Under the pieces are notes generated by a model, which worked only from the letters and a program-made list of their open reading frames with translations, made no database searches and was not told the origin of the DNA. This document shows positions 54,692 to 63,838 of a stretch of DNA of 64,000 nucleotides, one piece after another. Numbering within the stretch: position 1 is the first letter of the stretch; each line of letters begins with the position of its first letter. The position numbers and the translations under genes were made by a program. The DNA is from Hyphomicrobiales bacterium (lineage in GTDB: Bacteria; Pseudomonadota; Alphaproteobacteria; Rhizobiales; Beijerinckiaceae): NCBI GenBank assembly GCA_947454055.1, contig CANGIS010000001.1:1-64000 (forward strand), given 5' to 3'.

Positions 54692-56602
54692 CTATTTCGC
54701 CAACCCCTTGCCCTGTAAAGCAACCTTGATTTCGTCGAGCACCATCGGATCGTCAATGGTGGCGGGCATGTTGAAGCTGTCGCTATCGGCGATTTTCTTC
54801 ATCGTGCCGCGCAAAATCTTGCCTGAACGCGTCTTGGGTAGGCGTTTGACCACCATCGCGAGCTTGAACGCGGCCACCGGACCGATTTGATCGCGCACGC
54901 GGGCAACGAGTTCTTTTTCCACCTGCTCGGGCGGTGTTGAGATGCCCGATTTGAGCACCACAAAACCGCAAGGCTGCTCGCCCTTCAGCGCGTCTTTGGC
55001 GCCGATGACCGCACATTCCGCGACTGCCGGATGGCCGGACAGTACTTCTTCCATCGCGCCCGTTGATAGTCTGTGGCCCGCGACATTGATGATGTCGTCG
55101 GTGCGGCCCATGATGTAGAGATAGCCATCCTCGTCGATATAGCCCGCATCCGAGGTCGAGTAGAAGCCCGGATAGGTGGTGAGATAGCTATCGCGAAAGC
55201 GGTCTTCCGCATTCCAGAGCGTGGGCAGACAGCTCGGCGGCATCGGGAGTTTTACAACGATGGAGCCCATTTTACCCGGCGGTACAGGATGGCCGCCCTC
55301 ATCGACAATGCGCACATCATAGCCGGGCATCGCCACCGTGGGGGAGCCGTGCTTGACCGGCAACATACCCATGCCGAACGGATTGCCCGCTATCGCCCAA
55401 CCGGTTTCGGTCTGCCACCAATGGTCGATCACCGGCACGCCGAGTTTTTCCTCGGCCCATTTCACAGTATCGGGATCGGCTCGCTCGCCCGCCAAAAAGA
55501 GCGCGCGGAAACCGTTGAGTCGATATTTGCCTAGTTCCACGGCGTCCGGATCTTCCTTGCGGATCGCGCGCAGCGCGGTGGGGGCGGTAAACAACGCCGT
55601 TGCACCATGCTCGGAAATCACGCGCCAGAACGCACCCGCGTCAGGCGTACCAACGGGCTTGCCTTCATAAATAATCGTCGTCGCTCCCAAGATAAGCGGG
55701 GCATAGACGATGTAGGAATGGCCCACCACCCAGCCAATATCGGAGGCCGACCAAAACACATCGCCGGGGCCAACGCCGTAAATCGCGCCCATCGTCCATG
55801 CCATCGCAACGAGATGGCCACCATTGTCGCGAACAACGCCTTTGGGTTTGCCGGTCGTACCGGAAGTATAGAGGATATAGAGCGGATCGGTGGCGGCCAT
55901 CGGCACGCATGGGGCCTGTTTACCGGCAGCCTTGGCATCCGCAACCAAAGCCGACCAGTCATAATCGCGGCCCGCCTGAAGCTTGGCGGCTTCCTGCGGA
56001 CGTTGCAGCACAAGCACCGCATCGGGCTTGTGATCGGCCATGTCGATGGCTTCGTCGATCAAGGGCTTATAATGAACCACGCGGCCGGGTTCGATGCCGC
56101 AAGAAGCCGCCAGAATGAGCTTAGGCTGGCAATCATCGAGACGCGTCGCCAATTCACGCGCGGCAAAGCCGCCAAACACCACCGAATGGATCGCGCCGAT
56201 GCGCGCACAGGCCAACATTGCGAACAACGCTTCGGGGATCATCGGCATATAGATGATGACGCGGTCGCCCTTGGTCACGCCAAAATCCTGCAACACGGCG
56301 GCGAGCGTTGCGACTTCCTCGCGGAACTCGCCATAACTCACCTTGCGCTGGGCACCGGTGATCGGGCTGTCATAGATAATCGCGGTTCGCTCGGGTGCTG
56401 TAATGGCGTGGCGATCAACCGCATTAAAGCAAGTATTGACCTTGGCATCCGGAAACCAGCGACCATAGACCCCAATGGACGGATCAAACACGGTTTTGGG
56501 CGGGGAGACCCAATCAATGGCTTTGGCGGCGTCGCCCCAAAAGCCTGCCGGATCTTTCAGCGAGCGTTCGTAGATTTCCCGAAAGCGTGCGGCATTCGTC
56601 AT
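54692..56602 (-). CDS. prpE: Propionyl-CoA synthetase (acyl-CoA synthetase family)
   Basis: 636 residues, ANL superfamily. Phosphate-binding motif ILYTSGTTGKPKGVVRDNGGH, A5 motif DHWWQTETGWAIAGNPFG, and C-terminal KTRSGKILRGTMKKIAD with the acetylatable lysine. The N-terminus FREIYERSLKDPAGFWGDAA and the overall sequence follow PrpE rather than Acs (the latter is slightly longer). It activates propionate (and perhaps acetate) to the CoA ester. No other prp gene is adjacent. Confidence 0.85.
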   Translation of the reverse strand: MTNAARFREIYERSLKDPAGFWGDAAKAIDWVSPPKTVFDPSIGVYGRWFPDAKVNTCFNAVDRHAITAPERTAIIYDSPITGAQRKVSYGEFREEVATLAAVLQDFGVTKGDRVIIYMPMIPEALFAMLACARIGAIHSVVFGGFAARELATRLDDCQPKLILAASCGIEPGRVVHYKPLIDEAIDMADHKPDAVLVLQRPQEAAKLQAGRDYDWSALVADAKAAGKQAPCVPMAATDPLYILYTSGTTGKPKGVVRDNGGHLVAMAWTMGAIYGVGPGDVFWSASDIGWVVGHSYIVYAPLILGATTIIYEGKPVGTPDAGAFWRVISEHGATALFTAPTALRAIRKEDPDAVELGKYRLNGFRALFLAGERADPDTVKWAEEKLGVPVIDHWWQTETGWAIAGNPFGMGMLPVKHGSPTVAMPGYDVRIVDEGGHPVPPGKMGSIVVKLPMPPSCLPTLWNAEDRFRDSYLTTYPGFYSTSDAGYIDEDGYLYIMGRTDDIINVAGHRLSTGAMEEVLSGHPAVAECAVIGAKDALKGEQPCGFVVLKSGISTPPEQVEKELVARVRDQIGPVAAFKLAMVVKRLPKTRSGKILRGTMKKIADSDSFNMPATIDDPMVLDEIKVALQGKGLAK

Positions 56603-56727
56603 GGCGTCCCCCGTTTCATCGTCTCTTGGGAAACGCCTTTAGCACCACGCCGTCCCGCCGTCAGGCACGACTTTCGATGCAATCATCATTGGCTGACATC
56701 AAACAATTGCATCGGTACCAGGACGTC

Positions 56728-57486
56728 TCATCGAATTCTTATCAAGCGTCCAGCGAGGCCAAAATGCCGGAAATAGTGCCATATTACCTCCAAATCGCGC
56801 TGCCATCTGAACCGACGCTGGGGTATTCCGGCGCGTGGATCAAGCATAAGTTCATGGTCAATGACCGATTTAAAGCCCTTTTCATAAAATAAAAATGGAA
56901 AAAATTCTGCAATAATGAGCTTTGAATTGAGTTGTTTAAATAATTTACTATCAATTTGTGCATCAAACACAGCAATATGCTCAAGTATATCATCGATAGC
57001 ATCACGCCGAACAAGATAGGCGACTGTGCAAAAAGAAGCCTTAAAGGGAAACACGATGTGAAAAGATTTCATCTTTTCTAACACGATTGCCCAGCGACCG
57101 TTCTTTTTTTCGCGGCCGCCCAATTTCAGAACGGAGAAGGTCAGATCCCGCAACGTGTCGACCCATTTCTCCAATTGAATGATCGAGCTGGTAAGGTTCA
57201 CATCATCTTCAAAAATTAAGACAAAATCCGAATTCGATTCATCTCTCCACCGCTTCAACGCATAGTAATGGCTGAGGCTGCAGCCGAATTGCCCATCCGT
57301 CATTCCCGAAAAAGGCTGATGCGTCTTTTGAAGCACTAAGCTAGTTTCAGGCGGCAAATTTTTTACATCGAAGGCATCAAAATAGGAAAATTCCTGACCA
57401 AACTCGCGCATCTGATTCTCAACAGACTGGCGACGATCTTCCGAGCTGGGCAGGCTTATAATAATGAAATCGATTGCTTTCTTCAA
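56728..57486 (-). CDS. Family 25 glycosyltransferase (LPS glycosyltransferase type)
   Basis: 252 residues. Opening FIIISLPSSEDRRQSVENQM, then GQFGCSLSHYYALKRW and the DxD-like VLIFEDDVNLT, are the GT25 hallmarks (LgtB/LpsA type), used to add sugars to lipooligosaccharide or lipopolysaccharide. The gene is much more AT-rich than both neighbours (one 60-base line, 56881-56940, has only 13 G+C). This suggests a recent arrival, as is common for LPS-decoration genes. It stands alone, without other glycan genes. Confidence 0.85.
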   Translation of the reverse strand: MKKAIDFIIISLPSSEDRRQSVENQMREFGQEFSYFDAFDVKNLPPETSLVLQKTHQPFSGMTDGQFGCSLSHYYALKRWRDESNSDFVLIFEDDVNLTSSIIQLEKWVDTLRDLTFSVLKLGGREKKNGRWAIVLEKMKSFHIVFPFKASFCTVAYLVRRDAIDDILEHIAVFDAQIDSKLFKQLNSKLIIAEFFPFLFYEKGFKSVIDHELMLDPRAGIPQRRFRWQRDLEVIWHYFRHFGLAGRLIRIR

Positions 57487-57550
57487 TGGAACACCTAATG
57501 AGAATATTGAAATTAGTTGCCTAAGCGACGTTTAAAAATCGGCCCTGTCA

Positions 57551-58312
57551 ATGCCTGAAATCATTTCTGATCCCCTTTTCTACGCTGCTGCCATTCCTGC
57601 CGTATTTTTGATGGGGCTGTCTAAGGGCGGATTTTCGGGGCTTAGTTTGATTGCCATTCCGTTGCTGACGCTGGTCGTCTCGCCGGTGAAGGCGGCGGCC
57701 TTGATGCTGCCAATCCTGATCGTGCAGGACATGGTGAGCACTTGGGCCTTTCGGCATGATTTTGACCGACGGAATTTGACCATTCTGCTGCCTGGTTGTC
57801 TCATCGGTGTGTTTTTAGGCTGGCTGATGGCGGCCCATGTCTCCGACGAGATGGTTAAACTCGGCGTTGGCCTCATCTCCATCGGCTTTGTGGTGATTTA
57901 CTGGCGTAAACGCGATGTGGTCGGCGACCCAATCATAGGCAAGGTGGCGCCCGGTCTGTTTTGGGGCGCGGCGGCTGGCTTTACGAGTTTTGTCGCCCAT
58001 GCCGGCGGACCTCCCTTTCAGGTCTATGTCATGCCGCAGCGGCTGGCCCCGCAAACCTATGTCGGCACATCGACATGGTTTTTCACGATTACCAATCTCG
58101 TGAAAGTCGTGCCCTATTTTCTGCTGGGCCAATTATCGTCGGAAAATCTGGGTACCTCGGCGGCTTTGTTTCCACTGGCCCTTGTCGCAACGCTTTCGGG
58201 TGTGTGGCTGGTGCGGCGGATTGATGCGGCGCGCTTTTATACAATCATCTATGTGTTGACCTTCGCTGTCGGCATCAAACTGATCTGGGACAGCGTGCAT
58301 CAGCTTTTCTGA
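57551..58312 (+). CDS. Sulfite exporter TauE/SafE family permease
   Basis: 253 residues with eight hydrophobic helices in two similar halves. AIPAVFLMGLSKGGFSGLSL and AAGFTSFVAHAGGPPFQVYVMP are the typical TauE/SafE signatures. The family exports sulfite, sulfoacetate or other organic anions; the substrate is unknown. It is divergent from the GT25 gene across 64 bases and precedes the 6S RNA gene. Confidence 0.88.
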   Translation: MPEIISDPLFYAAAIPAVFLMGLSKGGFSGLSLIAIPLLTLVVSPVKAAALMLPILIVQDMVSTWAFRHDFDRRNLTILLPGCLIGVFLGWLMAAHVSDEMVKLGVGLISIGFVVIYWRKRDVVGDPIIGKVAPGLFWGAAAGFTSFVAHAGGPPFQVYVMPQRLAPQTYVGTSTWFFTITNLVKVVPYFLLGQLSSENLGTSAALFPLALVATLSGVWLVRRIDAARFYTIIYVLTFAVGIKLIWDSVHQLF

Positions 58313-58371
58313 CGTGAGAGCGTCAATGGCACTGGCAAATCCTTTGATAAAGGCCTATCTTATCTTTGCGG

Positions 58372-58531
58372 GGCTGCGGTGTGCGTGAGGACAACTGTAT
58401 TCCCGGGGCCTTATCGACCCTCAGGGAGCTGTTCCTGCCCTTGTCCGTGGACTTGGGCACACGGTGCCCACCTACAAATGTAGGTTCCTGGGATCGATCG
58501 TTCCACGGCTCTTGTGGCTCCGCACTTTTTT
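58372..58531 (+). ncRNA. ssrS: 6S RNA
   Basis: About 160 bases ending in a T6 run. The 5' segment TGCGG pairs with CCGCA just before that run, closing the long rod. Inside are blocks typical of alphaproteobacterial 6S RNA: GGGGCCTTATCGACC, CAGGGAGCTGTTCCTG, GGTGCCCACCTAC and CTGGGATCGATCGTTCC. The central bubble mimics an open promoter and binds sigma-70 RNA polymerase in stationary phase. It lies directly before the 5-formyl-THF cyclo-ligase gene, its conserved genomic partner. A TATCTT element at 58361-58366 may be the -10 box. Exact ends are approximate. Confidence 0.9.
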
Positions 58532-58539
58532 GAACAAAC

Positions 58540-59112
58540 ATGACTGAAAAATCACCCAAAGACCTCCTTCGCGCTGAAGCGCTTGCCCGTAGGGGCAAGC
58601 TCACACTGCCAGAGCGCGCACAATTTTCGGCCCTGATTGCCGAACGCGTTCTGCCTTTTGCCAATCGAATGGGCGGCGGACCGGTGGGCGGGTTCTGGCC
58701 AATCCGGACCGAAATGGATCCGCGTCCGGCGCTTTCCCAATTGGCGGATCGAGGCCTTCTCGCGGCTTTGCCGGTTGTGAGCCCGGCAGGCCTGATCTTC
58801 CGCGCTTGGAATAAGACGGATGTTTTGGTCGAAGGCCCCTTCGGCTTGAGCGAACCCGCAGCAACATTGCCCGAAGTTTTTCCTCGCGCTTTGCTGGTGC
58901 CCTTGGCGGCGTTTGACCGGCGCGGCCACCGGATTGGCTATGGCGCGGGCTATTACGATCGGGCGATTGCGCGGCTCTCCGCCATTGGGCCGCTGTTCAC
59001 CATCGGCGTCGCCTTCTCCGTACAGGAAATTGAGCGCGTTCCGGACGAGCCGCATGATCGGGCACTCGATGTGATTGTAACCGAGCGAGAGACCATCCTG
59101 ATCAACGGCTAA
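58540..59112 (+). CDS. fau: 5-formyltetrahydrofolate cyclo-ligase
   Basis: 190 residues. Basic N-terminus KDLLRAEALARRGKLT, then LVPLAAFDRRGHRIGYGAGYYDRA, the ATP/folate-binding signature, all intact. It converts 5-formyl-THF to methenyl-THF using ATP. The start is 9 bases after the 6S RNA T-run, the conserved ssrS-fau arrangement. Convergent with ccmB. Confidence 0.95.
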   Translation: MTEKSPKDLLRAEALARRGKLTLPERAQFSALIAERVLPFANRMGGGPVGGFWPIRTEMDPRPALSQLADRGLLAALPVVSPAGLIFRAWNKTDVLVEGPFGLSEPAATLPEVFPRALLVPLAAFDRRGHRIGYGAGYYDRAIARLSAIGPLFTIGVAFSVQEIERVPDEPHDRALDVIVTERETILING

Positions 59113-59118
59113 ACGCGA

Positions 59119-59790
59119 TCAGCCTTCGGCATTCTGGATCGCAAGCGTTGCGGCGACCGTACCGGATACGAGCGCAAACAGCGCCAGCGCGATCAGAATA
59201 GAGAAGGGCGTCATAAAGGGAATCGTGCCACTTAGAGCCGCTGCCGTGGCAGAAATGCCGAAAATCAGCACCGGAATCATCAAAGGCAACACGAGAACCG
59301 ACAAAATCAGCCCGCCCCGTCGCATGCCTGCCGTCAATGCTGCACCGATGGCACCGATAAAGGTCAGCGCCGGAGTGCCCACCAACAACGTACCGGTAAC
59401 GGCCAAAAGCGCCTTTGGTTCAAGGGCCAGCAAGAGCCCGAGAAAGGGTGCGGCCAGCGCCAAAGGCAGGCCGGTTGAAATCCAATGCGCCAAGCCTTTG
59501 GCCAGTACCACGAGCGGCAGCGGCAAAGGCGACATTCGCAGAAGATCAAGCGAGCCATCCTCGTCATCGGCCTGAAACAGCCGGTCAAGGCCGATCAAGG
59601 TTGCAAGCAACGCCGCGACCCACAGAATCGCGGGACCAATACGCGCCAAAAGCGCCATATCGGGGCCAACCGCAAACGGCATAATGGTGACGAGCATCAA
59701 AAAGAACACGAGGCCGACGCCAGCACCGCCGCCAATGCGGGCACCCAGCATCAGATCACGCCGAAACAGCACAATGAAAGCGGCGATCAT
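59119..59790 (-). CDS. ccmB: Heme exporter protein CcmB
   Basis: 223 residues with six hydrophobic helices. LFRRDLMLGARIGGGAG at the N-terminus and LVVLAKGLAHWISTGLPLAL are typical CcmB segments. It forms the membrane half of the CcmAB heme-handling transporter of cytochrome c maturation system I. Its start overlaps the ccmA stop by 4 bases. ccmC is not adjacent; the gene ends at fau. Confidence 0.94.
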   Translation of the reverse strand: MIAAFIVLFRRDLMLGARIGGGAGVGLVFFLMLVTIMPFAVGPDMALLARIGPAILWVAALLATLIGLDRLFQADDEDGSLDLLRMSPLPLPLVVLAKGLAHWISTGLPLALAAPFLGLLLALEPKALLAVTGTLLVGTPALTFIGAIGAALTAGMRRGGLILSVLVLPLMIPVLIFGISATAAALSGTIPFMTPFSILIALALFALVSGTVAATLAIQNAEG

Positions 59791-60389
59791 GACCGGCCCC
59801 CGAGCGTGAAGATACGGCTGGCAAAGCCCAAAGGCGCGTGGGTCGCCGCCATCACCATGCCGCCCGAGGCCAGATGCGCCACAACCAAGCCGTTAAACAT
59901 CGCCTCTGACGCCGCATCCAACGCTGAAGTGGGTTCATCGAGCAGCCAAAGCGGTCGGTGGGCGATTAGCAGCCGCGCCAAGGCCAGACGCCGCCTTTGC
60001 CCTGCCGAAAGATAGGCAGAGGGCAGATGTGCCGTATGCCCCAAGCCCACCCGTTCCAATGCCTTTTGTGGCGCTTCAAGCGGACGACCCAACAGGGATT
60101 GCCAAAAGGTGAGCGTTTCAAGCGGGGTGAGGGCCGGTTTAAGTGCATCGCGATGGCCAAGATAATGCGCTTCTTCTGCGAGTGGCGTGTCGGCATCGCC
60201 GCCCTCAATCCGAAGGCTGCCTTCGGAGGCAGGCAACAGGCCCGCAACTATCCGCAACAGGCTGGATTTACCCGCACCATTCGATCCCATAATGGCCAGC
60301 GCCTCACCCGCCTCCAACGCGAGACCGAGGCCGGAAAACACCGGCCTTCCCGAGCGGATGGAGGCAAGACCGTCGATGACGAGGCGCAT
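59787..60389 (-). CDS. ccmA: Heme exporter ATP-binding protein CcmA
   Basis: 200 residues from the ATG at 60389. Walker A is GSNGAGKSSLLRIVAG, the signature is YLSAGQRRRLALARLL (the SAGQ form typical of CcmA), and Walker B LWLLDEPTSALD. It powers release of holo-CcmE in cytochrome c maturation. It is coupled to ccmB by a 4-base overlap and is divergent from acnA, a common Hyphomicrobiales arrangement. Confidence 0.95.
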   Translation of the reverse strand: MRLVIDGLASIRSGRPVFSGLGLALEAGEALAIMGSNGAGKSSLLRIVAGLLPASEGSLRIEGGDADTPLAEEAHYLGHRDALKPALTPLETLTFWQSLLGRPLEAPQKALERVGLGHTAHLPSAYLSAGQRRRLALARLLIAHRPLWLLDEPTSALDAASEAMFNGLVVAHLASGGMVMAATHAPLGFASRIFTLGGRS

Positions 60390-60602
60390 GATGCGGTTCC
60401 GAGTAAAAAACAAAGACGATCGCAAAAAATCAACAAAACCGCCTTTAGTCCATGTAGCGGTATTCCCAGAAATTTTCTATAAGACGAATGCGCCGGTGCA
60501 ACGCCCATGAGCGATGCAGGGGGCCTGGGCACTCCCGGGGCGGCGTAATGGCCATCCGCTTGTTGCGGATAGCTTTGACGTCAACCCCTTCAGGAGCCTC
60601 GC
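60390..60602. promoter_or_regulatory. Divergent ccmA-acnA control region
   Basis: 213 bases between the two start codons. CAGGAG lies about 7 bases before the acnA ATG. A small hairpin (ATCCGC 60554-60559 with GCGGAT 60565-60570) lies in the acnA leader. I cannot single out a promoter. Confidence 0.4.
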
Positions 60603-63326
60603 ATGTCCTCGTTAGACAGCTTCAAATGCCGCAAAAAGCTTAAAGTCGGCACCAAGACCTATCATTATTATTCGCTCAAAGAGGCCGAAAAAAACGGTCT
60701 GCCGGGTATTTCAAAACTGCCATTCTCGCTCAAAATTCTGCTTGAGAATCTTTTGCGTTTTGAAGATGGCCGCACGGTGACCAAGGCCGACATCAAGGCC
60801 GCCGTCGGTTGGTTGAAAACCAAAGGCAAGAAAGAGCTTGAAATCGCCTTTCGCCCTGCCCGCGTGCTGATGCAGGATTTCACCGGCGTTCCAGCCGTCG
60901 TTGATCTCGCCGCCATGCGCGATGCGATGAAAAATCTCGGCGGCGATCCGAAGAAGATCAACCCGCTGGTGCCCGTTGATCTCGTGATCGACCACTCGGT
61001 GATCGTTGACGAATTCGGGTCCAACAAAGCGTTCAAAAAGAACGTCGATCTCGAATATCAGCGCAATGGCGAGCGTTATCGCTTCTTGAAATGGGGCCAG
61101 CAGGCGTTTGAGAATTTCTCCGTTGTGCCGCCCGATACCGGCATCTGCCATCAGGTGAACCTCGAATTCCTTTCGCAGACGGTTTGGACGCGCAAGGAAA
61201 AGGTCAAGAACGCCAAGGGCAAGACGGAAACGGTCGAGGTGGCCTATCCGGACACGCTGGTGGGCACCGATTCGCACACCACCATGGTCAATGGTCTGGC
61301 CGTGCTCGGTTGGGGTGTTGGCGGTATCGAGGCGGAAGCCGCCATGCTTGGCCAGCCGCAATCCATGCTGCTGCCGGAAGTGATCGGCTTCAAGCTGACC
61401 GGCAAGCTCAAGGAAGGCATCACCGCCACCGATCTTGTGCTCACGGTTACGCAAATGCTGCGCAAAAAGGGCGTGGTGAACAAATTCGTCGAGTTCTATG
61501 GTCCGGGCCTCAACGCGATGACGCTGGCCGACCGCGCCACCATTGCCAATATGGCGCCTGAATATGGCGCAACCTGCGGCTTCTTCCCCGTCGACACCGA
61601 GACGCTGGCCTATCTCACGATGACCAGCCGCAAGAAGGCGCGGGTGGATCTTGTCGAGAAATACGCCAAGGCACAGGGCCTTATCCGCACGCGGACCACG
61701 CCTGATCCGGAATTTACCGATACGCTCGATCTCGATCTGGGCTCCGTCATGCCATCGCTTGCAGGTCCAAAGCGTCCGGAAGGTCGTGTAGCCCTGACCG
61801 ATGCCAAGACCGGATTTATCTCGGCGATGGATACGGAATATAAAAAGGCCGCTGATCTTTCGGCGCGCTACAAGGTTGAGGGCAAGAATTTCGACCTCGG
61901 CCATGGCGATGTGGTGATTGCTGCGATCACGTCTTGCACCAATACGTCGAACCCTTCGGTGCTGATGGGTGCGGGGCTTTTGGCCCGCAACGCGCTTGCC
62001 AAGGGGCTGACGGTGAAGCCTTGGGTCAAAACCTCGCTGGCCCCCGGCTCGCAGGTTGTGGCGGAATATCTCGCCAAAGCGGGTCTGCAAAAGGACCTCG
62101 ACAAGCTTGGTTTTAATCTTGTCGGTTTCGGCTGCACCACTTGCATCGGCAATTCGGGCCCGCTGCCCGCGGAAATCTCGAAGACCATCAACGAGAACGG
62201 ACTTGTGGCATCCGCCGTTATTTCGGGTAACCGCAATTTCGAGGGCCGCGTTTCTCCCGACGTACAGGCCAACTATCTCGCATCGCCTCCGCTGGTTGTT
62301 GCTTACGCACTTGCCGGTTCGCTGCAGATCGATCTGACCAAGGAACCCCTCGGCACGGACAAGAAGGGAAAGCCCGTCTATCTCAAGGACATCTGGCCTT
62401 CCAATAAGGAAATCGCCGATTTCATTGCCAAGAACGTCACCAAGTCGATCTTCAAATCGAAATATGCCGATGTGTTTGCAGGCGACACCAACTGGAAAAA
62501 GGTCAAGACGCCCGCAAGCCAGACCTATGCGTGGGAAGATGCCTCGACCTATGTGCAAAACCCGCCCTATTTCGTGGGCATGAGCAAGACGCCTGCGCCG
62601 ATCACCGACATTACGGGGGCCAAGATTCTTGGCCTGTTCGGCGACAAGATCACGACCGACCATATCTCGCCGGCGGGCTCGATCAAGGCAGCGTCTCCGG
62701 CTGGCAAATATCTCTTGGCCAACAAGGTCGACCCGGCCGACTTCAACCAATACGGCACCCGCCGTGGCAACCACGAAGTGATGATGCGCGGCACGTTTGC
62801 CAATATCCGCATCAAGAACTTCATGGTGAAGGAAGCCGACGGCTCGACACCGGAAGGCGGCCTGACCATCCACCAGCCTTCGGGCAAGCGGATGCCGATC
62901 TATGACGCGGCGATGGAATACGCGAAGAAGAAGGTTCCGCTCGTTGTGTTCGCAGGCGTTGAATATGGCAATGGCTCCTCGCGCGATTGGGCAGCGAAGG
63001 GCACGAACCTGCTCGGCGTGCGCGCGGTTGTGGCGCAAAGCTTCGAGCGCATTCACCGCTCCAACCTTGTCGGCATGGGCGTTGTTCCGTTTGTATTCGA
63101 AGAAGGCACGAGCTGGAAAACGCTCGGGCTGACAGGCGATGAAACGGTCGCTATCCCGGGTCTCACCACCATCAAGCCACGCCAGAAGATGGAGCTCGAA
63201 ATCACCGACGCGAAGGGCAAAGTCACCAAGGTACCGGTAATCTGCCGCATCGATACGTTGGACGAGATCGAATACTTTAAGAATGGCGGCATTCTCCACT
63301 ATGTGCTGCGGCAATTGGCAGCGTAA
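60603..63326 (+). CDS. acnA: Aconitate hydratase A
   Basis: 907 residues, normal AcnA length. The 4Fe-4S ligands lie in [12 protein letters not shown] and in [14 protein letters not shown]. Substrate-binding signatures [19 protein letters not shown] and [19 protein letters not shown] are intact. It interconverts citrate and isocitrate in the TCA cycle. Monocistronic with a strong terminator. A long minus-strand frame opposite is a codon-bias shadow. Confidence 0.97.
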   Translation: MSSLDSFKCRKKLKVGTKTYHYYSLKEAEKNGLPGISKLPFSLKILLENLLRFEDGRTVTKADIKAAVGWLKTKGKKELEIAFRPARVLMQDFTGVPAVVDLAAMRDAMKNLGGDPKKINPLVPVDLVIDHSVIVDEFGSNKAFKKNVDLEYQRNGERYRFLKWGQQAFENFSVVPPDTGICHQVNLEFLSQTVWTRKEKVKNAKGKTETVEVAYPDTLVGTDSHTTMVNGLAVLGWGVGGIEAEAAMLGQPQSMLLPEVIGFKLTGKLKEGITATDLVLTVTQMLRKKGVVNKFVEFYGPGLNAMTLADRATIANMAPEYGATCGFFPVDTETLAYLTMTSRKKARVDLVEKYAKAQGLIRTRTTPDPEFTDTLDLDLGSVMPSLAGPKRPEGRVALTDAKTGFISAMDTEYKKAADLSARYKVEGKNFDLGHGDVVIAAITSCTNTSNPSVLMGAGLLARNALAKGLTVKPWVKTSLAPGSQVVAEYLAKAGLQKDLDKLGFNLVGFGCTTCIGNSGPLPAEISKTINENGLVASAVISGNRNFEGRVSPDVQANYLASPPLVVAYALAGSLQIDLTKEPLGTDKKGKPVYLKDIWPSNKEIADFIAKNVTKSIFKSKYADVFAGDTNWKKVKTPASQTYAWEDASTYVQNPPYFVGMSKTPAPITDITGAKILGLFGDKITTDHISPAGSIKAASPAGKYLLANKVDPADFNQYGTRRGNHEVMMRGTFANIRIKNFMVKEADGSTPEGGLTIHQPSGKRMPIYDAAMEYAKKKVPLVVFAGVEYGNGSSRDWAAKGTNLLGVRAVVAQSFERIHRSNLVGMGVVPFVFEEGTSWKTLGLTGDETVAIPGLTTIKPRQKMELEITDAKGKVTKVPVICRIDTLDEIEYFKNGGILHYVLRQLAA

Positions 63327-63351
63327 AGCCGCCGAGCTTTGCTACCCAATA

Positions 63352-63385
63352 AAAAACCCCGCCGGAGCGATCCGGCGGGGTTTTT
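63352..63385. terminator. Strong terminator after acnA
   Basis: A 15-bp perfect stem counting the A/T ends (AAAAACCCCGCCGGA at 63352-63366, complement at 63371-63385) with a 4-base loop. Works in both directions, for acnA and for the convergent RidA gene. Confidence 0.92.
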
Positions 63386-63438
63386 GTTTTCAGCCAAACG
63401 ATTGAAAATCCGAAATATTGGTTCGTTGGCAGCGGATT

Positions 63439-63828
63439 TTATAAAGGCCTTACCCGCGCTGTAATCTCGATCTCGACCTTCATTTCAGGCTTCAACAATC
63501 CCGCCACTACATAAATCCCGGCCGCGGGACGGATACCGCCCAATACGTCGCCACACACGCCGAGCACTGGCTCGCAATCGCTACGATCGGTTACAAAATA
63601 TTGCGCACGCACAATATCCGCCATCGAGGAACCGGCCTCATCCAGCACCTTGGCAATCGTCTTGAAAATGTTGCGAGTCTGCTCGGCGGCATCCTCCGGC
63701 ATCGTCATCGTGGCGTAATCATAGCCCGTGGTGCCGGACACAAAGATCAGATCGCCATCCACAACCGCGCGGGAATAGCCAAAATTTTTCTCAAAGGCCG
63801 AACCGGTCGAAATCAAACGGCGGGTCAT
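63439..63828 (-). CDS. RidA/YjgF/UK114 family protein
   Basis: 129 residues of the RidA fold: FEKNFGYSRAVVDGDLIFVSGTTG at the N-terminus, EQTRNIFKTIAKVLDEAGSS in the middle, and VEIEITARV at the end. The arginine that binds the substrate carboxylate in true RidA would lie in the DIVRAQYFVTD strand and appears present. RidA proteins hydrolyse reactive imines released by PLP enzymes; several subfamilies have unknown substrates. It starts 10 bases after tolB on the same strand. Confidence 0.9.
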   Translation of the reverse strand: MTRRLISTGSAFEKNFGYSRAVVDGDLIFVSGTTGYDYATMTMPEDAAEQTRNIFKTIAKVLDEAGSSMADIVRAQYFVTDRSDCEPVLGVCGDVLGGIRPAAGIYVVAGLLKPEMKVEIEITARVRPL

Positions 63829-63838
63829 CAGGCACTCC

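Noticed and set aside
60711-63314. An 867-codon open frame on the minus strand opposite acnA
   Set aside because: It mirrors acnA codon bias, has no recognisable domain, and is His/Arg/Gly-rich as expected for an antisense shadow of a GC-rich gene.
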